Source of the DNA: Piscinibacter gummiphilus
Lineage (GTDB): Bacteria > Pseudomonadota > Gammaproteobacteria > Burkholderiales > Burkholderiaceae_C
DNA length: 64,000 nucleotides
Assembly: GCF_002116905.1 (NCBI RefSeq)
Contig: NZ_CP015118.1
Span: 3,472,001-3,536,000, forward strand
Direction of reading: 5' to 3'
Below, one piece after another: positions 33,000 through 41,186 of this stretch (position 1 is the first letter of the stretch; each line of letters begins with the position of its first letter). Both the position numbers and the translations under genes were made by a program. The notes under the pieces were generated by a model. It searched no databases and was not told the DNA's origin. It saw only the letters and a list, made by a program, of their open reading frames with translations.

Positions 33000-33999
33000 A
33001 GCGGCTCCTCGCCTTCAGCGTGAACTTCGCGGCCTCCGCGAGGAGCACCGACAGGCCGAGCACGAACGCCGTCTCGACCGCGAAATAGACCAGGGACGGC
33101 GACTGCGCGATCGGGGCGCGCTCGAGCACCTTCTGGAAGATCAGCATCAGGAACCCGTGGATGAAGTACAGCCCGAAGCTCAGGCGCGCGAAGTAGCCCA
33201 GCACGGGGTTCGGGCGATCGAGGAACTCCTGGAACAGCAGGAACACCGTGACCAGCAGGCCCACCTTCCCGAGCTGGCGGAAGTTCAGGTGCCCGAGCCC
33301 CTCGGCGAAGGTGTTGGCGGTCTGGCCGAAGGTGAAGAAGCCGGTGGCGGCGACGGCGAACCACACGGCCCCCGCCACCATCAGGACCCGTGACGCCGGG
33401 GTGCCTTTCAGCCGCGCGATGGCGGGCGCATGGACCGAACACACGATGCCGGCCAGGTAGAAGCCGATGAAGTGCAACAGGGCCAGCAGCGGGTTCAGGT
33501 TCTCGAAAGGCCGCTCGGAAAACACCGTGAACACGAGCCCCACGAGGGCCAGCCCGTGGATCAGCCACGTGCGCGACAGCCGGATGAACACGAACGACAG
33601 CCCGAAGACCAGCGAGATCATCGGGATGAACCACAGCGGCGGGACCATCGCCCCGCCCACCACGAGCGACCAGGCGACGTACCCCGGTACGGACACCCCC
33701 AGGAACTGCGGCCGGGACAGCGCGATGCCGAGCGCGATCGCGATCACCGACAGCAGCAGGTACGGGAGCACGATGACCTGGAACTTCCGCGCGAGGTACC
33801 GCGGGTACGAGAAGCGGTCGTGCTGGGTGTGGTGGAACAGGAAGCCCGAGATGAAGACGAACCAGGAGGTGGCGTCGGACAGGAAGAAGTGCACGTACTC
33901 CCCCACCCCCGGCATGCCGCGCACCGAGCCTTCATGGGACAGCACGACGAAGAGGATCGCGAGGCCCCGCAGGTTCTCGACCGGATAGCTGTGTTTCAT
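32983..33999 (-). CDS. Acyltransferase 3 family membrane protein
   Basis: 338 residues with about ten hydrophobic segments. The N-terminal SYPVENLRGLAILFVVLSHEG has the R/H motif of the acyltransferase 3 (OafA-like) family, and a His in the first TM segment is the likely catalytic base. The family transfers acetyl or other acyl groups to surface polysaccharide. It overlaps the downstream esterase by 17 bases, so the pair could add and remove acyl groups. The start ATG at 33999 is chosen because the longer ORF adds only a non-conserved basic stretch; its ribosome site is weak. Confidence 0.85.
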   Translation of the reverse strand: MKHSYPVENLRGLAILFVVLSHEGSVRGMPGVGEYVHFFLSDATSWFVFISGFLFHHTQHDRFSYPRYLARKFQVIVLPYLLLSVIAIALGIALSRPQFLGVSVPGYVAWSLVVGGAMVPPLWFIPMISLVFGLSFVFIRLSRTWLIHGLALVGLVFTVFSERPFENLNPLLALLHFIGFYLAGIVCSVHAPAIARLKGTPASRVLMVAGAVWFAVAATGFFTFGQTANTFAEGLGHLNFRQLGKVGLLVTVFLLFQEFLDRPNPVLGYFARLSFGLYFIHGFLMLIFQKVLERAPIAQSPSLVYFAVETAFVLGLSVLLAEAAKFTLKARSRYVIGY

Positions 34000-34198
34000 G
34001 TGGGCGGGCCTGGGCGCGACGGGCGTACTTGTAACACGCGGAAGGACGGCTGCGGCGCGGCACCGCCCACCCCGATGGGGGTGAAATCGCATCAGCCTGT
34101 GTCAGGGCCACACCATTGGTTGCACGTCCCCGCCACGCGCGGGGCTAGACTGGTGTGACAAATTGCGCACTTCGTGGCATCGCGCAGAAGGACACACC

Positions 34199-35443
34199 AT
34201 GCTCTCATCCCTCTTCGGCGACCTCCGTTCCATCCGGGGCACCCACCCGGATGGTCCCGACGGCGAGGAAGGCGGCTTCGCCGCCACCGCCCTGATGGAA
34301 AGCACCGCCACCGAGGTCAACGACCAGGGGCAAATGGTCGACAACCACCAGCGCGACCTGGTGGTGGTCGGTTCCCCGGCGCAGGCCATCCGCGACCAGT
34401 TCGCCAACACCCGGGCCGACCTGGAAACAGCCACCCGCCAGATCACGCTGCTCGACCCCACCGGGGTCTGGGCCACGTCGGTCATCAAGGCGCTGTCCGA
34501 TGCCACCGGCCGCCCCATCGAGCGGCTCCACCTGCGCGAGCAGGGCACGCTGCGCACGCTGGCCGTCATCGAACGCACCACGCTCGACCGCCGCAACGAA
34601 GACACGCTGCGCATCTACCACGCCGACGTGCGCGCCCCGGGGGCCGACAACGCCGCGATCCCCACCGCCCTGATGGAACGCAGCCACATGACCGCGGTGA
34701 TCGTGGGCGCCATGTCCCCGAGCGCCATCGACGCCATGCTCGAGGCGCTGCAGCAGGCGGTGGCCCAGCCCAACTGGCGCTGCCCCACCCTGCTCTTCAT
34801 GCTGCCGCCCAACGCCGTCTGGATCGCCAACAAGGTGGCCATGTACACCTGGCCGCCCGCACTGCGGGTGCAGGTGCTCAACGAGGCGCTCACCAGCGCG
34901 TCGTCCGTCTGGAACTCGCTGCTCGGCATCTGGAACCGCGTGAAGACCGTGCCCACGTGGCAGCCGCCCCAGGCGCCCGAGGAACACGGCCTCGAAGGCT
35001 TCCCCATCAAGGTCGCCGACCTGCCGAAGGCCGACGCCCCGGTGGTCGTGTCCGCGCCGGCCCGCAAGCACCACCTCGCGCCCCAGGCGGCCGACCGCGC
35101 GGTGGCGGCCATGCTGGGCATTGAGGGCCTGCTCGGCTGCGCCGTGGTCGACGCCGCCACCGGCTTCACCCTCGCCCGCCAGAGCCGCGAAGACCAGCCC
35201 GTGCACCTCGAACTGGCCGCGGCCGGCAGCGCGCAGGTGCTGCGCGCCCATCAGCAGTCGGCGCGCAGCATGGGCCTCGACGACGAGATCGAGGAGATCA
35301 TGACCAGCGCCGGCGGCCGCCACCATGTGCTGCGCATGGTGTCGCACCACAAGGGGCTGTTCCTCTTCGCGCTGCTGGACAAGCAGCGGGCGAACCTGGC
35401 GCTCGCCCGCTACAAGCTCATGGAAGCTGAACAGGGTCTTTGA
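34199..35443 (+). CDS. Uncharacterised two-domain protein, copy A (C-terminal roadblock-like domain)
   Basis: 414 residues, no signal peptide or membrane segment. Residues about 50-255 form an alpha/beta domain (LVVVGSPAQAIRDQF; SDATGRPIERLHLREQG; LRIYHADVRAPG; AVIVGAMSPSAI) without a known catalytic motif. Residues about 297-414 form a second domain (LLGCAVVDAATGFTLAR; LELAAAGSAQVLRAHQQSA; GLFLFALLDKQRANLALARY) that resembles roadblock/LC7 folds. AAGG lies 7 bases before the ATG. The 410-residue protein at 41187 is a divergent paralogue with the same domain order. Function unknown; the roadblock comparison, by pattern only, would suggest a GTPase-associated or scaffold role. Confidence 0.7.
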   Translation: MLSSLFGDLRSIRGTHPDGPDGEEGGFAATALMESTATEVNDQGQMVDNHQRDLVVVGSPAQAIRDQFANTRADLETATRQITLLDPTGVWATSVIKALSDATGRPIERLHLREQGTLRTLAVIERTTLDRRNEDTLRIYHADVRAPGADNAAIPTALMERSHMTAVIVGAMSPSAIDAMLEALQQAVAQPNWRCPTLLFMLPPNAVWIANKVAMYTWPPALRVQVLNEALTSASSVWNSLLGIWNRVKTVPTWQPPQAPEEHGLEGFPIKVADLPKADAPVVVSAPARKHHLAPQAADRAVAAMLGIEGLLGCAVVDAATGFTLARQSREDQPVHLELAAAGSAQVLRAHQQSARSMGLDDEIEEIMTSAGGRHHVLRMVSHHKGLFLFALLDKQRANLALARYKLMEAEQGL

Positions 35444-35458
35444 CGGGTGGGGCCGCGC

Positions 35459-36271
35459 TCAGCCGCGGCGCGCGCGGCGCCGTGCGGCGAACGCCGCCAG
35501 GCCGCCCACGGTCAGCAGCGCGAGGCTGCCCGGCTCCGGCACGGCAGCCGTCTGGATCGTCAACGTGCTGCCGTCGAACGTCACGATGCTGCCATAGGCC
35601 GTCGCCCCGTCCGTGTTGTCGATGTACCAGAGGCGGGCGGCCTGCCCGACCGGGTTGCTGAACGCCAGACCATAGGCCGCGTCGGCCTGAGGACTCCAGT
35701 AGCCATAGCCGCTCGCCGCGATGATGCTCTCTCCGTTCAAACTCCAGTTTCCCGGGTAGTCTTGGGGACCCCCATGAGTTCCGGTCCGATCGATCGGTGC
35801 CAAGACGGGGTTCAGCACCATGGAGGCCAGCGAGCCGAGCCCCGTGGCGACATGCGACGCGGTGGCCGTGGCCTCGTTCACCTGCAGCGTGGCCATCGCC
35901 CTGCCCCAGGCCGGTGAGTTGGGGCGAGCGCCCCCGCCCCGACTGCCCGTCACGTTCGCCAGCAGCCAGCGGGTGCCGGACGTGGCCGTCCCGTCGAACA
36001 GATTGGTGTCGAGCCCGCGATACGTCTCGAACATCGGACCCAGGTCGATGATGTGGGTGCCGACGGTGCTGGTGTACGCGTCCAGCTCGTACCAACGGAT
36101 GCCGGTGTCCATGACGTACGAGCGCTGTTCGTCGAAGACGACGATGAAGGTTTCCGTGAAGGGGGCCGACCCTTCGTAGTTCCCGTCGTTGAAGATGGCG
36201 GCATGCGAGGCCGCCGGCAGTGCCACGGCGAGCATCGCGACGGTTGTCGCGTCGAGCGGGTGAAGTTTCAC
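35459..36271 (-). CDS. PEP-CTERM sorting-domain secreted protein
   Basis: 270 residues from GTG 36271, with a signal peptide (LDATTVAMLAVALPAASHA) at the N terminus. The C terminus carries the PEP-CTERM tripartite signal: VPEPGSLALLTVGGLAAFAA (the VPEP motif and a TM helix) followed by RRRARRG. Such proteins are processed by an exosortase and released or displayed, often with exopolysaccharide. The body has no recognised enzyme domain. GGGAG is 10 bases before the GTG. A longer ATG start at 36304 would bury the signal peptide. No exosortase gene is in the window. Convergent with copy A. Confidence 0.85.
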   Translation of the reverse strand: MKLHPLDATTVAMLAVALPAASHAAIFNDGNYEGSAPFTETFIVVFDEQRSYVMDTGIRWYELDAYTSTVGTHIIDLGPMFETYRGLDTNLFDGTATSGTRWLLANVTGSRGGGARPNSPAWGRAMATLQVNEATATASHVATGLGSLASMVLNPVLAPIDRTGTHGGPQDYPGNWSLNGESIIAASGYGYWSPQADAAYGLAFSNPVGQAARLWYIDNTDGATAYGSIVTFDGSTLTIQTAAVPEPGSLALLTVGGLAAFAARRRARRG

Positions 36272-36490
36272 GATGATGGTTCTCCCTGAGGCTGGTGCAG
36301 TCACCCCTCCGCACGGAGGTGGCGATCCGGGAGCACCTTAAAAGGCTTGCGTGTCGCGCCGCGCTCGCACCGAACCGCGGCGATGAGCCATCCGGACATG
36401 TCCACCACCATCCCGGCGCCGGCGCGTGACCATGCTCTCGGCTACCATTGACCACCGGCGGGCCTGTGCCGCCTGCAGCCAGGTTGTTCC

Positions 36491-37597
36491 ATGAGCCAAG
36501 TTCTCTTCGACTATCCCCAGCAGGACGCCAGCGGCGCCACCTGCACCGCCCACGCCTGGGCCAAGGTCCCCGAACCCCTCACCCCCGACCGCCGCACCGC
36601 GCTGATGGCCCGCGCGAAGACGCTGCTGAAGGAGCGCAACGCGGTGCTCGTCGCGCACTACTACGTCGACGGCGACCTGCAGGACCTGGCGATGGAAACC
36701 GGCGGCTGCGTGGCCGACTCGCTGGAGATGGCCCGGTTCGGCCGCGACCACGCGAGCCAGACGCTCATCGTGGCGGGCGTGAAGTTCATGGGCGAGTCCG
36801 CCAAGATCCTCAGCCCCGAGAAGCGGGTGCTGATGCCCGACCTCGACGCCACCTGCTCGCTCGACCTGGGCTGCCCGGCCGACGACTTCGCCGCCTTCTG
36901 CGACGCCCACCCCGACCGAGAGGTGGTGGTCTACGCGAACACCAGCGCCGCCGTGAAGGCGCGGGCCGACTGGATGGTCACGAGCTCCTGCGCACTCGCC
37001 ATCGTCCAGCACCTGAAGGACCAGGGCAAGAAGGTGCTGTGGGCCCCCGACCGCCACCTGGGCCGCTACATCCAGGAGAACACCGGCGCCGACATGCTGA
37101 TGTGGAACGGCGCGTGCATCGTGCACGACGAGTTCCGCGGCGTCGAACTGGACCTGCTTCGGGCCGAGTACCCCGACGCCAAGGTGCTGGTGCACCCCGA
37201 GTCGCCGCGCAGCGTGGTTGAGCAGGCCGACGTGGTGGGTTCCACCTCGCAGATGCTCAACGCGGTCACCTCGATGGACGCGCAGACCTTCATCGTCGCC
37301 ACCGACAACGGCATCCTGCACCGCATGCGGCAGATGGCGCCCACCAAGACGCTCATCGAAGCCCCCACCGCGGGCAACAGCGCCACCTGCAAGAGCTGCG
37401 CGCACTGCCCGTGGATGGCCATGAACGCGCTGCAGGGCGTGGTCGACTGCCTGGAGCGCGGCACCGGCGAGATCTTCGTCGACGAGCCCATCCGCTCGCA
37501 GGCGCTCGGCTGCATCGACCGAATGCTCGACTTCGTCAAGAACAACCCGGCGAGCGTGCAGAAGCCCGGCTTCGTCAAGAACATCGGCGCCGCCTGA
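36491..37597 (+). CDS. nadA: Quinolinate synthase A
   Basis: [4Fe-4S] enzyme condensing iminoaspartate and dihydroxyacetone phosphate to quinolinate in NAD synthesis. 368 residues. Conserved Cys-containing blocks are ETGGCVADSLEMARFG, DATCSLDLGCPAD, MVTSSCALAIVQHL and TCKSCAHCPWMAMN; the substrate-binding AHYYVDGDLQDLA is near residue 57. nadC follows after 8 bases, and nadB lies about 1.7 kb away, convergent. The start follows AGG by 7 bases. Confidence 0.96.
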   Translation: MSQVLFDYPQQDASGATCTAHAWAKVPEPLTPDRRTALMARAKTLLKERNAVLVAHYYVDGDLQDLAMETGGCVADSLEMARFGRDHASQTLIVAGVKFMGESAKILSPEKRVLMPDLDATCSLDLGCPADDFAAFCDAHPDREVVVYANTSAAVKARADWMVTSSCALAIVQHLKDQGKKVLWAPDRHLGRYIQENTGADMLMWNGACIVHDEFRGVELDLLRAEYPDAKVLVHPESPRSVVEQADVVGSTSQMLNAVTSMDAQTFIVATDNGILHRMRQMAPTKTLIEAPTAGNSATCKSCAHCPWMAMNALQGVVDCLERGTGEIFVDEPIRSQALGCIDRMLDFVKNNPASVQKPGFVKNIGAA

Positions 37598-37605
37598 ACC
37601 CATCC

Positions 37606-38472
37606 ATGTACGACTTCAACGAATCGCTCGAGCAGGCCCGCACCCGCAACATCCGTGACGCCCTGGTCGAGGACATCGGACGCAACGACTGGACCGCGCA
37701 GCTCGTCCCCGCGGGCCAGCGCGTGCGCGCCCGCGTGCTGGTGCGCGAGGACGCCGTGCTGTGCGGCCGCGACTGGTTCGACGGCTGCTTCGCGGCCCTC
37801 GACCCCACGGCCACCGTCACCTGGCAGGCCGCCGAAGGCGCCCGCCTCGCCCCCGACACGGTCGTGTGCCTGATCGAGGCCGACGCCCGCGCCTTGCTCA
37901 CGGCCGAACGCCCCGCGCTGAACTTCCTGCAGCTGCTGTCCGGCGTCGCCACCACCACGCGCCGCCACGTCGACGCGATGGGCAACGCCTCCACGAACCC
38001 GAAGGGTTGCGCCGTGCTCGACACGCGCAAGACCCTCCCCGGCCTGCGCCAGGCCCAGAAGTACGCGGTGCGCGTGGGCGGCGGCCAGAACCAGCGCCTC
38101 GCGCTGTGGCACGGCATCCTGATCAAGGAGAACCACATCGCCGCCGCCGGCGGTGTGGCCCAGGCCCTGCGCAACGCGCAGGCGCTGCAGTCGGGCGTGG
38201 ACATCCAGGTCGAGGTCGAGTCCATCGAGCAGCTGCGCGAGGCGCTGGGCGCCGGCGCCACCAGCGTGCTGCTCGACAACTTCACGCGCGAGATGATGAT
38301 CGAGGCGGTGGCCGTCACCGCCGGCCGCGCGCTGCTCGAGGTGTCGGGTAACGTGAAGATCGAGCAGATGGCAGACATCGCCGCCACGGGCGTCGACCGC
38401 ATCTCGATCGGCCGGCTGACCAAGGACGTCAAGGCCACCGACTACTCGATGCGGGTGCTCGAACGCCTCTGA
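37606..38472 (+). CDS. nadC: Quinolinate phosphoribosyltransferase (decarboxylating)
   Basis: Converts quinolinate and PRPP to nicotinate mononucleotide. 288 residues from ATG 37606, 8 bases after nadA. Typical blocks: ALVEDIGRNDWTAQLVP, LTAERPALNFLQLLSGVATT, VLDTRKTLPGLRQAQKYAV, GGGQNQRLALWHGILIKENH, IQVEVESIEQLREAL and ISIGRLTKDVKATDYSMR. These include the Arg, His and Lys residues that contact the substrates in this family. The frame is open upstream into nadA, but only this ATG gives the normal N terminus. Confidence 0.96.
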   Translation: MYDFNESLEQARTRNIRDALVEDIGRNDWTAQLVPAGQRVRARVLVREDAVLCGRDWFDGCFAALDPTATVTWQAAEGARLAPDTVVCLIEADARALLTAERPALNFLQLLSGVATTTRRHVDAMGNASTNPKGCAVLDTRKTLPGLRQAQKYAVRVGGGQNQRLALWHGILIKENHIAAAGGVAQALRNAQALQSGVDIQVEVESIEQLREALGAGATSVLLDNFTREMMIEAVAVTAGRALLEVSGNVKIEQMADIAATGVDRISIGRLTKDVKATDYSMRVLERL

Positions 38473-38569
38473 TCGCGCCCGGGGCGTGGCAGCCGTCACG
38501 CAAACGGCACCCACGCCGCCCGGCGCGCGCCTACAGTGGAAGTCCATCGGTTTTCCCGGCGCGACACCC

Positions 38570-38857
38570 ATGAGTGCAGATTTCGAATCCATCCACAACT
38601 ACCACGAACACGCCGTGTTCGACGCCGTGATGGCGGCCCTGAAGGACCACCCGCACCTCCAGGGCAGCGAGCTGCTGGCCGACATCGCGTGCGTGGCGCT
38701 GAACCGCCTCCCGCCGCGCTACATCCGCCACCCGGTGGACTTCTCGTTCTACCTGAGCGAGAAGGAACGCGCCGAGATCGAGAAGCAGATCGCCGAATCC
38801 GTGGCCTTCGCCTTCCAGTTCGTCCAGGCCCGCGCGGCCATGCGCGCCCGCACCTGA
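38570..38857 (+). CDS. ComFB-family small protein
   Basis: 95 residues matching the late-competence ComFB domain: NYHEHAVFDAVMAALKDHP near the N terminus, ADIACVALNRLPPRYIRHPV, and SFYLSEKERAEIEKQIAESV. ComFB domains bind cyclic di-nucleotides in some bacteria, but their role in Burkholderiales is not settled. The ATG at 38570 is preferred although no clear ribosome site is present; an upstream extension to 38486 is not like the family. It lies between nadC and a small lipoprotein gene. Confidence 0.78.
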   Translation: MSADFESIHNYHEHAVFDAVMAALKDHPHLQGSELLADIACVALNRLPPRYIRHPVDFSFYLSEKERAEIEKQIAESVAFAFQFVQARAAMRART

Positions 38858-38899
38858 CCTCCCGCTTCCTCAACCCGCTCGCCCCCTGACCAGAGCCTC

Positions 38900-39301
38900 A
38901 TGACCCGTACCTTGACCGCCGCCCTCCTCGCGGCGCTGCTGACCGCCTGCGCCACCGGTGCCAACGAAGTCTCCCTCGCGCAGCTCGCGAAGGAAAACCA
39001 GGCCAACGTGGGCCAGCTCGCGATCGGTGCCGACCGCGCGCAGACGATGGCCCTGATGGGCACGAAGACCGCCAAGACACGCGACGGCCTGGTCACCAAC
39101 CCGTTCCGCACGGAAGCGTTCAAGGACGCAAAGGGTGCGCGCTACGAGATCCACTACTACGTGGTGGCGCCCAACCGCAAGTTCCAGACGCTGAAGCAGG
39201 GCCAGATGACCCCGCTCGTCTTCAAGAACGACACACTGGTCGGCTGGGGCGACGAAGCCCTGCAGCAGGCCAAGAGCGTCCAGCCAGGCGCGGCGCGTTG
39301 A
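38900..39301 (+). CDS. DUF3192-like lipoprotein
   Basis: 133 residues with a lipoprotein signal: basic MTR, hydrophobic LTAALLAALLTAC, so Cys 17 would be lipidated. The mature part has the AIGADRAQTMALMGTK block and RYEIHYYVVAPNRKF, then TPLVFKNDTLVGWGDEAL, which resembles DUF3192 proteins. Function unknown. It lies 42 bases after the ComFB gene on the same strand and is convergent with nadB, with 9 bases between stops. Confidence 0.72.
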   Translation: MTRTLTAALLAALLTACATGANEVSLAQLAKENQANVGQLAIGADRAQTMALMGTKTAKTRDGLVTNPFRTEAFKDAKGARYEIHYYVVAPNRKFQTLKQGQMTPLVFKNDTLVGWGDEALQQAKSVQPGAAR

Positions 39302-39310
39302 CCCGAGGGC

Positions 39311-40960
39311 TCAGTTCCCCCAGCCCGACAACAAGCTGTCCGGCCGCTGCGCCCCGCTGGCCGCGGGACGCACCAGCACCGTGGGGAAACTCACCGGCAG
39401 CGTGAGCGGGAAGTCGCGGCTGTAGTGCAGGCCGCGGCTCTCGTGGCGCATCAGCGCCGAGCGCACGATGAGCTCGGCGCAGTCGACGAGGTTGCGCAGT
39501 TCCAGCAGGTCGCGGCTCACGCGGAAGTTCGCGTAGTAGTCCTGGATCTCGCTGCGCAGCAGCAGGATGCGGTGCAGCGCCCGTTCCAGCCGCTTGGTGG
39601 TGCGCACGATGCCCACGTAGTTCCACATCAGCAGCCGCAGCTCGTCCCAGTTGTGGGCGATGACCACCTGCTCGTCGGCGTTCTCGACCTTGCTCTCGTC
39701 CCACGCCGGCAGCACCGGGTGCGGGCCGTGGCGGCGCGAGAGGATGTCCTCCGCGCAGGTGCGGCCGAACACCACGCATTCGAGCAGCGAGTTGCTCGCC
39801 AGGCGGTTCGCCCCGTGCAGGCCCGTGTAGGTGGTCTCGCCCACCGCGTACAGCCCCGGCAGGTCGGTGCGCCCCTGCAGGTCGGTGACCACGCCGCCGC
39901 ACGTGTAGTGCGCCGCGGGCACCACCGGGATGGGCTGGCGCGCGATGTCGATGCCCAGTTGCAGGCAGCGGGCGTGGATCGTGGGGAAGTGTTCCTTCAG
40001 GAAGGCTTCGCCGAGGTGCGTGGCGTCGAGCAGCACGTAGTCGACGCCGTGCTTCTTCATCTCGAAGTCGATGGCGCGGGCGACGATGTCGCGCGGGGCC
40101 AGTTCGCCGCGTTCGTCGTGGGCCGGCATGAAGCGCGTGCCGTCGGGCAGCAGCAGCCGCCCCCCCTCCCCGCGCAGCGCCTCCGTGATCAGGAAGCTGC
40201 GTTCCTGCGGGTGGTACAGGCAGGTGGGATGGAACTGGATGAACTCCATGTTGCCCACCCGGCAACCCGCCCGCCAGGCCATCGCGATGCCGTCGCCGGT
40301 GGAGGTCTCGGGGTTCGTCGTGTAGCGGTACACCTTGCCCGCGCCGCCCGTGGCCATCACCACCGCCGACGCGGCGAGGGTCTCGACCCGCTGGGTCTCG
40401 ATGTCGAGGGCATAGATGCCGTAGCAGCGCGCCGGCTCGTCGCGCTTGAGGTGGCGGGACGTGATGATGTCGAGCGCCATCCAGCGCTCCAGCAGGCGGA
40501 TGTTCGGGTGGCGCGAGACCTCGTCGAGCAGCGTCTGGTGGATGGCCTTGCCCGTGGCGTCGGCCGCATGGGCGATGCGGCGCACCGCGTGGCCGCCCTC
40601 GCGGGTCAGGTGCAGGCCCAGCGGGCCGTCGGGGTCCGGCGAAAACGGCACGCCCCGGGCCACGAGCCACTCGATGACCTCGGCGCTGTGCTGGGCGATG
40701 AAGCGGGCGGTGTGTTCGTCGACGAGGCCGGCGCCGGCGTCCTGCGTGTCGCGCACGTGGGACTCGATGCTGTCATCGGTGCCGAGCACGCCCACGATGC
40801 CGCCCTGGGCCCACGCGGTCGCGGCTTCGTCGAGGCCGCGCTTGGCCAGCACGACGACGGGCCGGTCCTGCGCGAGGTGGAGCGCCACGGTGAGCCCCGC
40901 CAACCCGGCCCCCACGATCACCACGGGCAGGTCGGACACATCGGCGGGATTCGAGGACAT
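39311..40960 (-). CDS. nadB: L-aspartate oxidase
   Basis: Flavoenzyme making iminoaspartate, the substrate used by NadA. 549 residues. FAD-binding VVIVGAGLAGLTVALHLAQ near residue 12, EAATAWAQGGIVGVLG (FAD-isoalloxazine contact) near 46, GGHAVRRIAHAADATGKAIH, VVMATGGAGKVYRYTTNP, GDGIAMAWRAG, the catalytic-domain HYTCGGVVTDLQGRTDLPGL and ANRLASNSLLECVVFG. The C-terminal helical domain is complete. It is on the opposite strand from nadA and nadC and not in their operon. Confidence 0.96.
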   Translation of the reverse strand: MSSNPADVSDLPVVIVGAGLAGLTVALHLAQDRPVVVLAKRGLDEAATAWAQGGIVGVLGTDDSIESHVRDTQDAGAGLVDEHTARFIAQHSAEVIEWLVARGVPFSPDPDGPLGLHLTREGGHAVRRIAHAADATGKAIHQTLLDEVSRHPNIRLLERWMALDIITSRHLKRDEPARCYGIYALDIETQRVETLAASAVVMATGGAGKVYRYTTNPETSTGDGIAMAWRAGCRVGNMEFIQFHPTCLYHPQERSFLITEALRGEGGRLLLPDGTRFMPAHDERGELAPRDIVARAIDFEMKKHGVDYVLLDATHLGEAFLKEHFPTIHARCLQLGIDIARQPIPVVPAAHYTCGGVVTDLQGRTDLPGLYAVGETTYTGLHGANRLASNSLLECVVFGRTCAEDILSRRHGPHPVLPAWDESKVENADEQVVIAHNWDELRLLMWNYVGIVRTTKRLERALHRILLLRSEIQDYYANFRVSRDLLELRNLVDCAELIVRSALMRHESRGLHYSRDFPLTLPVSFPTVLVRPAASGAQRPDSLLSGWGN

Positions 40961-41186
40961 GGCAGGGAAGCCGCCCGGACAGCCGCTTCGGAGTTCAGTG
41001 AGTCGCCGATTCTATCGGGGTGTCACAAAAACTTCGCAGGGGCCCGCTTCGGAGGGATTTCCGCCCGGGTGCGGCACATGACACGATCGCGGCCGTCACA
41101 TTCCGAAACAATCAGCGATACTTCGCGAACAGGGGCCGGACGGAGTCGGCGACGGCGCGTCTTCGGGCATCGGGGGAATTTCAATC

